Source: Mycobacterium shimoidei
Lineage (GTDB): Bacteria > Actinomycetota > Actinomycetes > Mycobacteriales > Mycobacteriaceae
Length of the DNA stretch: 64,000 nucleotides
Direction: 5' to 3'
Assembly (NCBI GenBank): GCA_002101905.1
Contig: LQPU01000003.1
Span: 1-64,000 of the forward strand
Made by a program: the position numbers and the translations under genes. Each line of letters opens with the position of its first letter. Position 1 is the stretch's first letter. The notes under the pieces were generated by a model. It saw nothing but the letters and a program-made list of their open reading frames with translations. It did not search any database and had not been told where the DNA came from. This document shows positions 42,550 through 50,068 of the stretch, in pieces.

Positions 42550-43335
42550 GTGAGCACCGACACCGACAGCAACCCCGAACCCGAAGTCCTCGTCGAACAG
42601 CGCGACCGGATCCTGATCATCACGATCAACCGCCCCAAGGCCAAGAACGCCGTCAACGCCGCGGTCAGTAATGGCCTGGCCGCTGCGATGGACCGGCTGG
42701 ACGGCGATGCCGGCCTGTCGGTGGCGATCCTGACCGGGGCGGGCGGCTCCTTCTGCGCCGGCATGGATCTGAAGGCGTTCGCGCGCGGCGAGAACGTCGT
42801 CGCCGAGGGCCGCGGGCTGGGCTTTACCGAGCGGCCGCCGGCCAAGCCGCTGATCGCCGCCGTGGAAGGCTACGCGTTGGCCGGCGGGACCGAGCTGGCG
42901 TTGGCTACCGACCTCATCGTGGCGTCGAGGGACGCGGCGTTTGGGATCCCCGAGGTGAAACGCGGACTGGTCGCCGGCGGCGGCGGGCTGCTGCGGCTGC
43001 CGCGACGTATCCCGTATGCGATCGCCATGGAGCTGGCGCTGACCGGGGAGAACCTGCCGGCCGAGCGCGCGCACGCATTGGGCCTGGTCAATGTGCTGAC
43101 CGAACCCGGCAAGGCGCTGGACGCGGCGATCGAGCTGGCCGAGAAGATCACCGCCAACGGCCCGCTGGCGGTGGCTGCCACCAAGCGGATCATCGTGGAG
43201 TCCCAGGGCTGGAGCCCGGACACCATGTTCGCCGAGCAGGCCAAGATCCTGATGCCGGTGTTCGCCTCCAACGATGCCAAAGAGGGTGCGATCGCGTTCG
43301 CCGAGAAGCGGCCGCCGAAGTGGACCGGGACCTGA
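42550..43335 (+). CDS. echA1: Enoyl-CoA hydratase EchA1
   Basis: 261 residues, 262 in M. tuberculosis EchA1 (Rv0222), and nearly the same sequence as I recall it: LVEQRDRILIITINRPKAKNAVNAAVS, oxyanion region TGAGGSFCAGMDLKAFARGE, active-site region PEVKRGLVAGGGGLLRLPRRIP, end KWTGT. Crotonase family; it hydrates 2-enoyl-CoA or a related reaction. The start is GTG 42550 with GAAGGAG 12 bases upstream, a little far. A 27-residue start region is unrelated to the fold. It is followed 15 bases later by an arylamine acetyltransferase gene. Confidence 0.93.
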   Translation: MSTDTDSNPEPEVLVEQRDRILIITINRPKAKNAVNAAVSNGLAAAMDRLDGDAGLSVAILTGAGGSFCAGMDLKAFARGENVVAEGRGLGFTERPPAKPLIAAVEGYALAGGTELALATDLIVASRDAAFGIPEVKRGLVAGGGGLLRLPRRIPYAIAMELALTGENLPAERAHALGLVNVLTEPGKALDAAIELAEKITANGPLAVAATKRIIVESQGWSPDTMFAEQAKILMPVFASNDAKEGAIAFAEKRPPKWTGT

Positions 43336-43350
43336 GCCGCCACTGCCGGC

Positions 43351-44178
43351 ATGGACCTCGCCGCGTTTCTCGCCCGCATCGACTACACCGGGCCAACCGA
43401 ACCCACGCTGGAGACGCTCAGCGGACTGGTGGCCAACCACGGCCGCTGCATTCCGTTCGAGAATCTCGATCCGCTGCTCGGTGTGCCGATAACCGACCTC
43501 AGCCCGGACGGTCTGACCGACAAGCTGATCCACCGGCACCGGGGCGGCTACTGCTTCGAGCACAACAACCTGATGCGATATGTATTGGAGCACTTGGGTT
43601 TTGAGGTTGATTCACTGGCGGCAAGGGTGGTGTGGATGAGCGCCGCCGGGGTGGACGGACCACCCACCGCGCAGGATCACCAGGCGCTGGCCGTGCGCAT
43701 CCCCGGCATCGAGGACGCATTCCTGGTCGACGTCGGATTCGGCGGGCAGACCCCCTCGTCGCCGCTGCGACTGGTGGCCGGGCCGAGCCAGCCGACGCGC
43801 CATGAGCCGTACCGGCTGCGCAACCACGGCGGCGGGTATGTGGTGGAGGCGCTGGTCCGTGAGGTCTGGCAACCGCTGTACACGTTCACCACCGAGCCGC
43901 GGCCGTTGATCGACCTCAAGGTGGGTAGCTGGTACGCGTCGACCTATCCCGAGTCGCCCTTCGTCAACGGGCTGGTCGCCGCGCTCGTTACCGACGATGC
44001 GCGATGGAACCTGAGTGGCCGCAAGCTGGCGATCCATTCGGACGGCAGAACTGAGCGCATCCGGTTCGAAACGGCCGCTGAGGTGGTCGACGCGTTGGCG
44101 AATCGGTTCGGAATCGACCTGTCCGGCCTCGGCGATGTCGAAGCCCGCGTGGCCGAGGTGCTCGCCGCAGAGCAATAG
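43351..44178 (+). CDS. nat: Arylamine N-acetyltransferase (NAT)
   Basis: 275 residues. The Cys-His-Asp triad is visible: Cys in HRGGYCFEHNNL near residue 70, His in AQDHQALAV near 110, Asp in FLVDVGFGGQ near 127; RCIPFENLDPLLG is the other family block. NAT moves an acetyl or propionyl group from CoA to arylamines and hydrazines such as isoniazid. In M. tuberculosis nat (Rv3566c) lies in the cholesterol ring-degradation cluster with hsaA-D. Here it is beside echA1, so it is either moved or a second copy. The ATG at 43351 lies 15 bases after the echA1 stop. Confidence 0.93.
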   Translation: MDLAAFLARIDYTGPTEPTLETLSGLVANHGRCIPFENLDPLLGVPITDLSPDGLTDKLIHRHRGGYCFEHNNLMRYVLEHLGFEVDSLAARVVWMSAAGVDGPPTAQDHQALAVRIPGIEDAFLVDVGFGGQTPSSPLRLVAGPSQPTRHEPYRLRNHGGGYVVEALVREVWQPLYTFTTEPRPLIDLKVGSWYASTYPESPFVNGLVAALVTDDARWNLSGRKLAIHSDGRTERIRFETAAEVVDALANRFGIDLSGLGDVEARVAEVLAAEQ

Positions 44179-44256
44179 TTGCATCATCTAAACTGGCATG
44201 ACACTTTCGGTGACATCTGTAACGGGCCGACACCTAGAACGTTCAAGGACTGAGCT

Positions 44257-45756
44257 TTGAGTATTTCGTTACTCCTCGAGATGGCGGTGTCAAGCAACCC
44301 CGAGCGGACGGCGGTGGTCTCGAACGACGTTCGCTTGACCACCCAGCAGCTCAGCGACCTTGCCGACGGCGGTGCCGGGGTGATTGCGGCTTCGGATGCC
44401 GCGCACGTGGTCTACGTGGGCGTCGGCGGGGCGATGTTGCCGCTGCTGATCTTCGCCTCGGCGCGTGCGGGCCGGGCGTTTACGCCGATCAACTACCGGC
44501 TGTCCGCCGAGGGCATCCAGGCGCTGATTCAGCGGCTGCCCGAACCGCTGGTGATTGCCGACGGCCGTTACCGCGAAATGCTCGGAGACTCACATGGGCG
44601 GGTGGTGGATTCCGAGGATTTCTTGGCCCAGGCTCGTGGTGCAGAACCGGCGGCGGAGTTTCCCGACCCCGAGTCGACGGCGATCGTGCTGTTCACCTCC
44701 GGTACCACGTCGGTGCCCAAGGCGGTCGAGCTCTCGCACAACAACCTGACCAGCTACGTGACGGGAACGGTGGAGTTCGAGTCGGCCGAGCCCACGGATG
44801 CGGCGCTGATCTGCGTGCCGCCCTACCACATCGCCGGGGTCAGCGCGGCGCTGTCGAATCTGTATGCGGGCCGAAAGATGGTGTACCTACCGGTCTTTGA
44901 CGCCGAGGAGTGGGTGCGGCTGATCAATGCCGAGCATGTCACCACCGCAACGGTGGTGCCGACCATGCTGGACCGGATCGTCACCGTACTGGAAAGCGGC
45001 CACCATGAGCTGCCGTCGCTGCGCAACCTGGCCTACGGCGGATCGAAGGTGAGCTTGCCGCTGGTGCGCCGTGCACTGGAGCTGCTGCCCAACGTGGGCT
45101 TCGTCAACGCCTATGGCCTGACCGAAACCAGTTCGACGATCGCCGTGCTGACCCCCGACGACCATCGGGCGGCACAGGCGGCGTCGGATCCCGCGATCGC
45201 CAGGCGGCTGGGATCGGTCGGTCAGCCGGTGGAGGGGATCGAGGTGCAGATCCGCGACGAGACCGGTGCCGTGCTACCGGCGGGGGAGACCGGTGAGCTG
45301 TTCGTCCGCGGCGAGCAGGTTTCCGGGCGCTACGCCGGGATCGGCTCGGTGCTCGACGAGCAGGGCTGGTTCTGCACCAAGGACCTCGCCACGCTCGACG
45401 AAGGCGGCTACCTGTTCATCAGCGGGCGCAGCGACGACACCATCATCCGCGGCGGTGAAAACATCGCGCCGGCCGAGCTGGAGGATGTGCTGATCGAACA
45501 CCCGCACGTGCGCGACGTCGCCGTCGTCGGCGTCGACGATCCGCAATGGGGCCAGGCGATCGTGGCGGTGGTCGTGCCCGCCCCCGGCGTCGCGCCGGAC
45601 CCTGATGAACTGCGTGAGCATGTCCGCAAAAGCTTGCGGGGGTCTCGTACCCCCGACCGGGTGGTGTTCCGCGACGAGCTGCCCACTAACGCGACAGGCA
45701 AAGTGCTTCGTCGTGAAATCATTGAAGATCTAGAAACTTTAGGATCGAAATCATGA
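44257..45756 (+). CDS. Class I adenylate-forming acyl-CoA ligase
   Basis: 499 residues. ANL motifs: VLFTSGTTSVPKAVELSH near residue 150, NAYGLTETSSTIAV near 285, ISGRSDDTIIRGGENIAPAELED near 390, and LPTNATGKVLRREI at the end. N-terminal part is less conserved than FadD4. Start is TTG 44257 (SISLLLEMAVSS) with CAAGGAC 7 bases upstream; ATG 44281 is possible but lacks a ribosome site. The stop overlaps the next gene as ATGA. It carries no obvious carrier-protein feature, so it is more likely a CoA ligase than a FAAL. Its acid is unknown; the neighbourhood suggests an aromatic or branched one. Confidence 0.87.
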   Translation: MSISLLLEMAVSSNPERTAVVSNDVRLTTQQLSDLADGGAGVIAASDAAHVVYVGVGGAMLPLLIFASARAGRAFTPINYRLSAEGIQALIQRLPEPLVIADGRYREMLGDSHGRVVDSEDFLAQARGAEPAAEFPDPESTAIVLFTSGTTSVPKAVELSHNNLTSYVTGTVEFESAEPTDAALICVPPYHIAGVSAALSNLYAGRKMVYLPVFDAEEWVRLINAEHVTTATVVPTMLDRIVTVLESGHHELPSLRNLAYGGSKVSLPLVRRALELLPNVGFVNAYGLTETSSTIAVLTPDDHRAAQAASDPAIARRLGSVGQPVEGIEVQIRDETGAVLPAGETGELFVRGEQVSGRYAGIGSVLDEQGWFCTKDLATLDEGGYLFISGRSDDTIIRGGENIAPAELEDVLIEHPHVRDVAVVGVDDPQWGQAIVAVVVPAPGVAPDPDELREHVRKSLRGSRTPDRVVFRDELPTNATGKVLRREIIEDLETLGSKS

Positions 45757-46049
45757 TCAAGAACGGGACCCGTTTGGCCAGCCAGGTGTGCGACACCCAG
45801 GTCATCGTCGTCCGCAGTGCTGACAGCCTCGACGACCTGCGCTGCGGCGGCGCGCCGATGGTGCCGCTGGGCGGTGAGCGTTCCGGCGAGCTGGATCCGG
45901 CGTTCGCCGACGGCAATGTGATGGGCAAGCGTTACGTCGACGAGACGGGCGCGGAGGTGCTGGTGACGAAAGCCGGCGCGGGAACCCTGACGATCGGTCA
46001 GACCGCGCTGAGCCTCAAAGAGGCCAAGCCGCTGCCGGCCAGCGACTGA
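45753..46049 (+). CDS. Small conserved protein fused by overlap to acyl-CoA ligase
   Basis: 98 residues. I do not recognise a named family. Visible features: an N-terminal block NGTRLASQVCDTQVIVVRSADSLDDLRCGGAPMVPLG with two Cys (13 and 31), a middle VMGKRYVDETGAEVLVTKAGAGTLTIG, and a short end. The two Cys 18 apart and the beta-rich pattern suggest a metal-binding or small barrel domain. It overlaps the ligase by ATGA and is probably its partner. It is 1 base from the convergent TetR stop. I recall similar short proteins beside actinobacterial acyl-CoA ligases but cannot cite one. Confidence 0.7.
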   Translation: MIKNGTRLASQVCDTQVIVVRSADSLDDLRCGGAPMVPLGGERSGELDPAFADGNVMGKRYVDETGAEVLVTKAGAGTLTIGQTALSLKEAKPLPASD

Positions 46050-46050
46050 A

Positions 46051-46680
46051 TCATGACCGGTGGCCGGGGACTCCGTCGCGGTGGACGAATTCCCTTGCCT
46101 TGACCAGGAATTCGAGTTGGTCGGCGACCTTGCGTAGCGGGTCGGTGCTGTGAGTCGACCGGCAGAGCACCACGGCGCCTTCCAGTGCGGCGATCGACAT
46201 CACCGCGAGCGAATCCGCATCCGGCTCGGGTAGCCCTTCGGCGACGAACGCGCGTGCCAGCGCTGTGCGCCAGCCCGCAAAGATCTGACCGGCCTCGGCA
46301 GTGAGCCCGAGTTCGTCACCGGGACAGCCGATTGCCGCAGCCACCACGGGGCAGCCTGCACTGAAGTCGCTTTCGGCCAGCAGGCCCTCCCAGAACGCGA
46401 GGAACCGCCGCAACAGCGCCATCGCGCCCCGCTCGGCGGCGTCGTTGATGTCGGCGGTGATCGCATCGCCGGCAAACCGCAGGGCTTCGGTCAGGATCTG
46501 ATTGCGCCCTTCGGGGAAGTGGTAGTACACCGACCCGCGGGGGGCGCCGCTGCGGCTGAGAACCTCATCGATGGTCACCCCGGCTGCGCCGCGCTCGCGC
46601 ATCACCTCGGCCGCGGCGACCAGCATCTTGGTGCGTGTTCCGCCGCGCTTGGTGTGTTTGGTGGCTGTGGCAATGGACAT
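46051..46680 (-). CDS. TetR-family transcriptional regulator
   Basis: 209 residues. The N-terminal helix-turn-helix is TRTKMLVAAAEVMRERGAAGVTIDEVLSRSGAPRGSVYYHFPEGRNQIL near residues 15-60, the standard TetR arrangement (helix 3 SVYYHF). The rest is the ligand-binding bundle with several Cys. The ATG at 46680 has GGGGGAG 5 bases upstream; the frame extends to 46725 but the extension overlaps no ribosome site. It sits beside a 47-residue protein, divergent to a crotonase and a Rieske oxygenase gene, which it probably controls. The ligand cannot be read. Confidence 0.88.
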   Translation of the reverse strand: MSIATATKHTKRGGTRTKMLVAAAEVMRERGAAGVTIDEVLSRSGAPRGSVYYHFPEGRNQILTEALRFAGDAITADINDAAERGAMALLRRFLAFWEGLLAESDFSAGCPVVAAAIGCPGDELGLTAEAGQIFAGWRTALARAFVAEGLPEPDADSLAVMSIAALEGAVVLCRSTHSTDPLRKVADQLEFLVKAREFVHRDGVPGHRS

Positions 46681-46703
46681 GCTGGCTCCCCCGGTGACTT
46701 CCC

Positions 46704-46847
46704 TCAGGCGGCGTCGTGCCGCCACTGCGGAATGCGCCAGTGCATGCCGCGCGGGCGGAAGCGTACCGACCGCAGCGGGGGGTGGGGCAGGTTGGGAAGT
46801 TCACGGGTGAAGCGGTGACCGGCGAAGTTCAGCTCGAGGACCCACAT
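46704..46847 (-). CDS. 47-residue small protein of unknown function
   Basis: 47 residues, too short for most gene finders. ATG 46847 has a good ribosome site, GGAG, 6 bases upstream (CAGGAGAACATC before ATG). Sequence is rich in Arg, His, Trp and Pro, with two halves: WVLELNFAGHRFTREL, then PNLPHPPLRSVRFRPRGMHWRIPQW. It ends 23 bases before the TetR start and is read in the same direction. There is no signal peptide and no membrane segment. It could be a real small protein, for example a regulator partner, or a leader peptide; the ribosome site makes translation likely. Confidence 0.55.
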   Translation of the reverse strand: MWVLELNFAGHRFTRELPNLPHPPLRSVRFRPRGMHWRIPQWRHDAA

Positions 46848-46886
46848 GATGTTCTCCTGCCTCATGCGCGTGATGCAGCCCATGAT

Positions 46887-46921
46887 TATGCAGAAAAGCA
46901 TAGAACAACATAGGATTTCTA
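46887..46921. promoter_or_regulatory. Candidate TetR operator region
   Basis: TATGC (46887-46891) and GCATA (46898-46902) form an inverted repeat with a 6-base gap; TAGAA (46901-46905) and TTCTA (46917-46921) form another. The region is unusually AT-rich for this window. The 9-mer GCATAGAAC occurs here (46898-46906) and again at 47015-47023, upstream of the divergent crotonase gene. Confidence 0.4.
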
Positions 46922-47047
46922 GCAAATTTGGCTTAGACGAGCTGCTTCAGACCGTGAAATCGCAGGTCGAATGGCCGTAAGTGATGACGTGGGCGCAAAT
47001 TTTTATGTCTTATTGCATAGAACTTACGCCTGCGGTTGACTTGCGCG

Positions 47048-47845
47048 ATGACCGACGACTCGACCTTAACGACGGTGTCGCTCGAGCGGGATGGCCACGT
47101 GCTGCTGATCGGGCTCAACCGGCCGGAAAAGCGCAACGCGTTCAACCGAGCGATGCTCGCCGACCTGGCTCGCGCCTACGCGGTGCTCGAGTCCGACGCG
47201 ACCGCACGCGCAGGTGTGCTGTTCGCCCACGGCGACCACTTCACCGGCGGCTTGGACCTTGTCGACGTCGCACCGGCCATCGCCGGCGGCGAATCGCCCA
47301 TCCCCGACGACGGACGCGACCCGTGGCGCCTCGACGGGCCGTGGACCACGCCGCTGGTGGCCGCCGCGCATGGTTGGTGCATGACGCTGGGCATCGAGCT
47401 GCTGCTGGCCGCGGACATTCGCGTTGCCGCGGCGGGCACCCGGTTTGCGCAACTGGAAGTGCAGCGCGGCATCTATCCGTTCGGCGGCGCGACCATCCGG
47501 CTGACCCGCGACGGCGGGTGGGGCAACGCGATGCGCTGGCTGCTCACCGGCGACGAGTTCGACGCCGCGGAGGCACACCGCATCGGTCTGGTCCAGGAAG
47601 TAGCCCCCGATGCGACCGCTGCCCTGGCCCGGGCGCGCGAGATCGCGCACACCATCGCCGATCGCGCTGCGCCGCTGGGCGTGCAGGCCACCCTGCGATC
47701 GGCGCACCTTGCGCTCCACCAAGGCGAAGCGGCCGCGATCGAGCGGCTGCGACCCGAAATGACCGCGTTGTTCGGCACCGCCGACGCCGCCGAAGGCGTG
47801 CAGTCGTTCGTCGAGCGGCGCCAGGCACGCTTTGAAGGCCGCTAG
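47048..47845 (+). CDS. Crotonase-family enoyl-CoA hydratase
   Basis: 265 residues. Begins STLTTVSLERDGHVLLIGLNRPEKRNAFNRAMLADLA; oxyanion region AHGDHFTGGLDLVDVAP; active-site region FAQLEVQRGIYPFGGATIRLTRDGGWG. The active-site Glu position is EVQRG, as in crotonases, though the neighbouring residues are unusual. The ATG at 47048 is chosen over TTG 47036. It is divergent from the TetR unit, and the shared GCATAGAAC motif is at 47015, so it is probably TetR-controlled. The Rieske gene follows after 81 bases. Substrate unknown. Confidence 0.85.
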   Translation: MTDDSTLTTVSLERDGHVLLIGLNRPEKRNAFNRAMLADLARAYAVLESDATARAGVLFAHGDHFTGGLDLVDVAPAIAGGESPIPDDGRDPWRLDGPWTTPLVAAAHGWCMTLGIELLLAADIRVAAAGTRFAQLEVQRGIYPFGGATIRLTRDGGWGNAMRWLLTGDEFDAAEAHRIGLVQEVAPDATAALARAREIAHTIADRAAPLGVQATLRSAHLALHQGEAAAIERLRPEMTALFGTADAAEGVQSFVERRQARFEGR

Positions 47846-47926
47846 CTTCGCCAAACATCGCTGCACAGGGTTTTTGGGATTACAGTCGCCGGCAAGGACA
47901 TACCCCGTCCGGTAGGAGGCTTGGCC

Positions 47927-49100
47927 ATGACCACGAGCGCTGGAGTCACCTCACCGGTGGCAGACGACGTGCAGATCGTGCGCCGCCTCCTCGCTCACAT
48001 CGACGCGGGGACGACCGATGAAGGCGAGGTATGGCGAGAACCAGTCCAAAATTACCTTGACCCAAAACGATTCGCGGACGAGCTGCGTATGCTGCGCTCG
48101 TTTCCCAGCGTGTTCATTCCCTCGGCGGCCATCCCGAACCCGGGCGACCACGTCGAACGTGTCTGCTTCGGTACGCCACTGTTCGCGGTGCGGGGGCGCG
48201 ATCGGCGGGCACGGGTTTTCCGCAATGCGTGTCGCCATCGCGGGATGGCTCTCGTTGCGGGCACGGGTTGCGCTCATGCGTTGGTGTGTCGTTACCACGG
48301 CTGGACTTATCGTCTCGACGGATCACTGGCCCACGTCCCGCACGCAGAAGCATTCCCGGGTCTGGACCCCGCCACCCGGGGCCTTGTCGAAGTCACCAGC
48401 ACGGAGGCCGATGGCCTCATCGTGATCGGTGCCCTGAACCCCGACGCGGCGTTGCAAGCGCATGCGCAGGATGCGATGGCAGCGCTGACCGAAGGCAGTG
48501 CGTGGCGCGACAAGCTGGTGCCGGCCAACCGCCTCGTCGGCGAGGCGTCGGTGGTGCTGGCGATCAATTGGAAGGTGCTTGTCGAGCAGTTCCTGGAGGG
48601 TTACCACATCCGCTCAACGCACCATGAGACATTCTTCCCGTTGCAGTATGACGACCTAAACGTCGTGGAAATGTTCGGCTCGAACAGCCGAATCACGTTC
48701 CCGTACCGCAACATTGAACGGCTCCGTGATCGTCCGGAGTCGACGTGGACGATCGGGCGACGCGTGACATTCGTTTATCAGCTGTTTCCGAACGTGATGT
48801 TGGCGACCTTTCCGGATCGGATATTTGTGATCGTCGTCGATCCGATCGACATCGACCACTCCAGAATCACTACCTACACCGTCGCCACGCCCGAGAACGC
48901 GGCCGAACAACACGAACGGCGCACCGTCGGGGCCCACCCTGCTCGACCGAGGCGTGGTGGAGGACAACGAAATGTCGCTGGGCGTGCAGCTCGGCTTGCA
49001 GGCCGGCGCGAATGAGTTCGTGGAGTTCGGACGGCACGAAAGCGCCATCGGCCACTTCCACAGCACGTTAGATCAACGGCTCGCGCTGTTGACCAATTAA
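47927..49100 (+). pseudogene. Rieske [2Fe-2S] ring-hydroxylating oxygenase alpha subunit, frameshifted near 48930
   Basis: About 390 residues if the frame is restored. The Rieske motif is CRHRGMALVAGTGCAHALVCRYHGWTY (Cys-X-His ... Cys-X2-His) near residue 105, and the mononuclear iron region is YHIRSTHHETFFPL. The initial frame runs to a stop at 49013-49015, but after about 48930 its protein is Arg/Pro-rich and unlike the family. The natural C-terminus (LLDRGVVEDNEMSLGVQLGLQAG, FVEFGRHESAIGHFHSTLD) lies in the next frame and ends at TAA 49098. One extra G in GGGG at 48929-48932 would explain it. It may be a genuine inactivation or a sequencing error. The ATG at 47927 has TAGGAGG 7 bases upstream. 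Family resembles choline and carnitine-type oxygenases, which is inference. Confidence 0.8.
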
Positions 49101-50068
49101 CGCCGTACCCCTTCGCCGAGACGGGCGCGCAGATCCTTTTCGAAAGCGACGATCTCCGGGTTGAGCCTCTCTGTCCGCAGGCGCTGCAGGTTCGGATAGC
49201 CCGCGTCGCGTTCGGCGTCCCACTCGTCGGCGAACTTCCCTGACTCGATGTCGGCCAGCAGCTCGCGCATCACCGCGGGGATGTCGAGGCCGTCGTAGCG
49301 ACCCGCTCGCGACATCTGACCGTACTGGCTGGTCGGCGAGTGGTAGCGCATCTGTCCGGCATAACCTTCCAGCCGCAGCAGGCGGTAGTTGCGCTCGACC
49401 TCACCCGAGAGCATGAGCTCGGTCATGATCGCCTCAATCGGGATGCCGGCCTGCGACATCAGCTCGACGAAGCTCCTCGAGACCCGGCCCAACGCCGGTG
49501 CTAACACCTGCTCCACCGCGAGGTCCAGGACGGCCTCTTGGCGCGGTGTCATCTCGATGGCACCTTGCCGCAAGCCCCCGACAGCGTGTCCGATGCCCAG
49601 CGTGCGCGCCAACGCCGTCCCGGTGTTGTCCTTGTGGATTCCAAGCGCGGTGATGAAACCGACGCCTTCGGTGTAGCACTCGCGGACCTCGCGACCGAGC
49701 ATCCGGGGGGCGACCATGCCGACGTCGCAGTCGGGGTCGATCCGGTCGAACGCCGCGACGTAACCCGAGGCCAGCACCCACAGCGCATCGGGTTTGGGCG
49801 TGATCGGCAGTCCGGGGATGACGTCGTCGGGAACCAGCGTGCAGATCACGTCGCACTCGCCGGCCGCCTCGATCTCATGCGCCGCGAAACCCTCGGCCTC
49901 GGCATGGTCCCGGGAGTCGTCGGCACGGGTGAAGACCTCCACCGCGAGACCCGAATCACGCAGATTCAGCGCCCACGAGCGGCCCTGGTTGCCGTACCCG
50001 ACGACGGCAACCCGCTGTCCGTCCAGCGCCGACAGGTCAGCGTCGGACTCGTAGTAGATCTTCGTCAT
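49097..50068 (-). CDS. Divergent ketol-acid reductoisomerase-like NAD(P)-dependent protein
   Basis: 323 residues. N-terminal Rossmann fold VAVVGYGNQGRSWALNLRDSG near residue 22 resembles IlvC, and the C-terminal knotted domain (EAVLDLAVEQVLAPALG, FVELMSQAGIPIEAIMTELMLSGEVER, MRYHSPTSQYGQM) keeps the Asp and Glu I align to the metal ligands of the class I enzyme. But the class I motif with its catalytic His (AHGFNIHF) reads ASGYVAAF here, and the Lys region (PKGPGH) reads PRMLGR. It is therefore unlikely to make branched-chain amino acids. The ATG at 50068 overlaps the last base of the aldehyde dehydrogenase stop (TGATG). The upstream 41 in-frame residues overlap that gene. Convergent with the Rieske gene. 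Confidence 0.8.
   Translation of the reverse strand: MTKIYYESDADLSALDGQRVAVVGYGNQGRSWALNLRDSGLAVEVFTRADDSRDHAEAEGFAAHEIEAAGECDVICTLVPDDVIPGLPITPKPDALWVLASGYVAAFDRIDPDCDVGMVAPRMLGREVRECYTEGVGFITALGIHKDNTGTALARTLGIGHAVGGLRQGAIEMTPRQEAVLDLAVEQVLAPALGRVSRSFVELMSQAGIPIEAIMTELMLSGEVERNYRLLRLEGYAGQMRYHSPTSQYGQMSRAGRYDGLDIPAVMRELLADIESGKFADEWDAERDAGYPNLQRLRTERLNPEIVAFEKDLRARLGEGVRR

Noticed and set aside
48307..49066. Minus-strand frames opposite the Rieske gene.
   Set aside because: The Rieske motifs are on the plus strand; the minus products have no motif and reflect GC bias.
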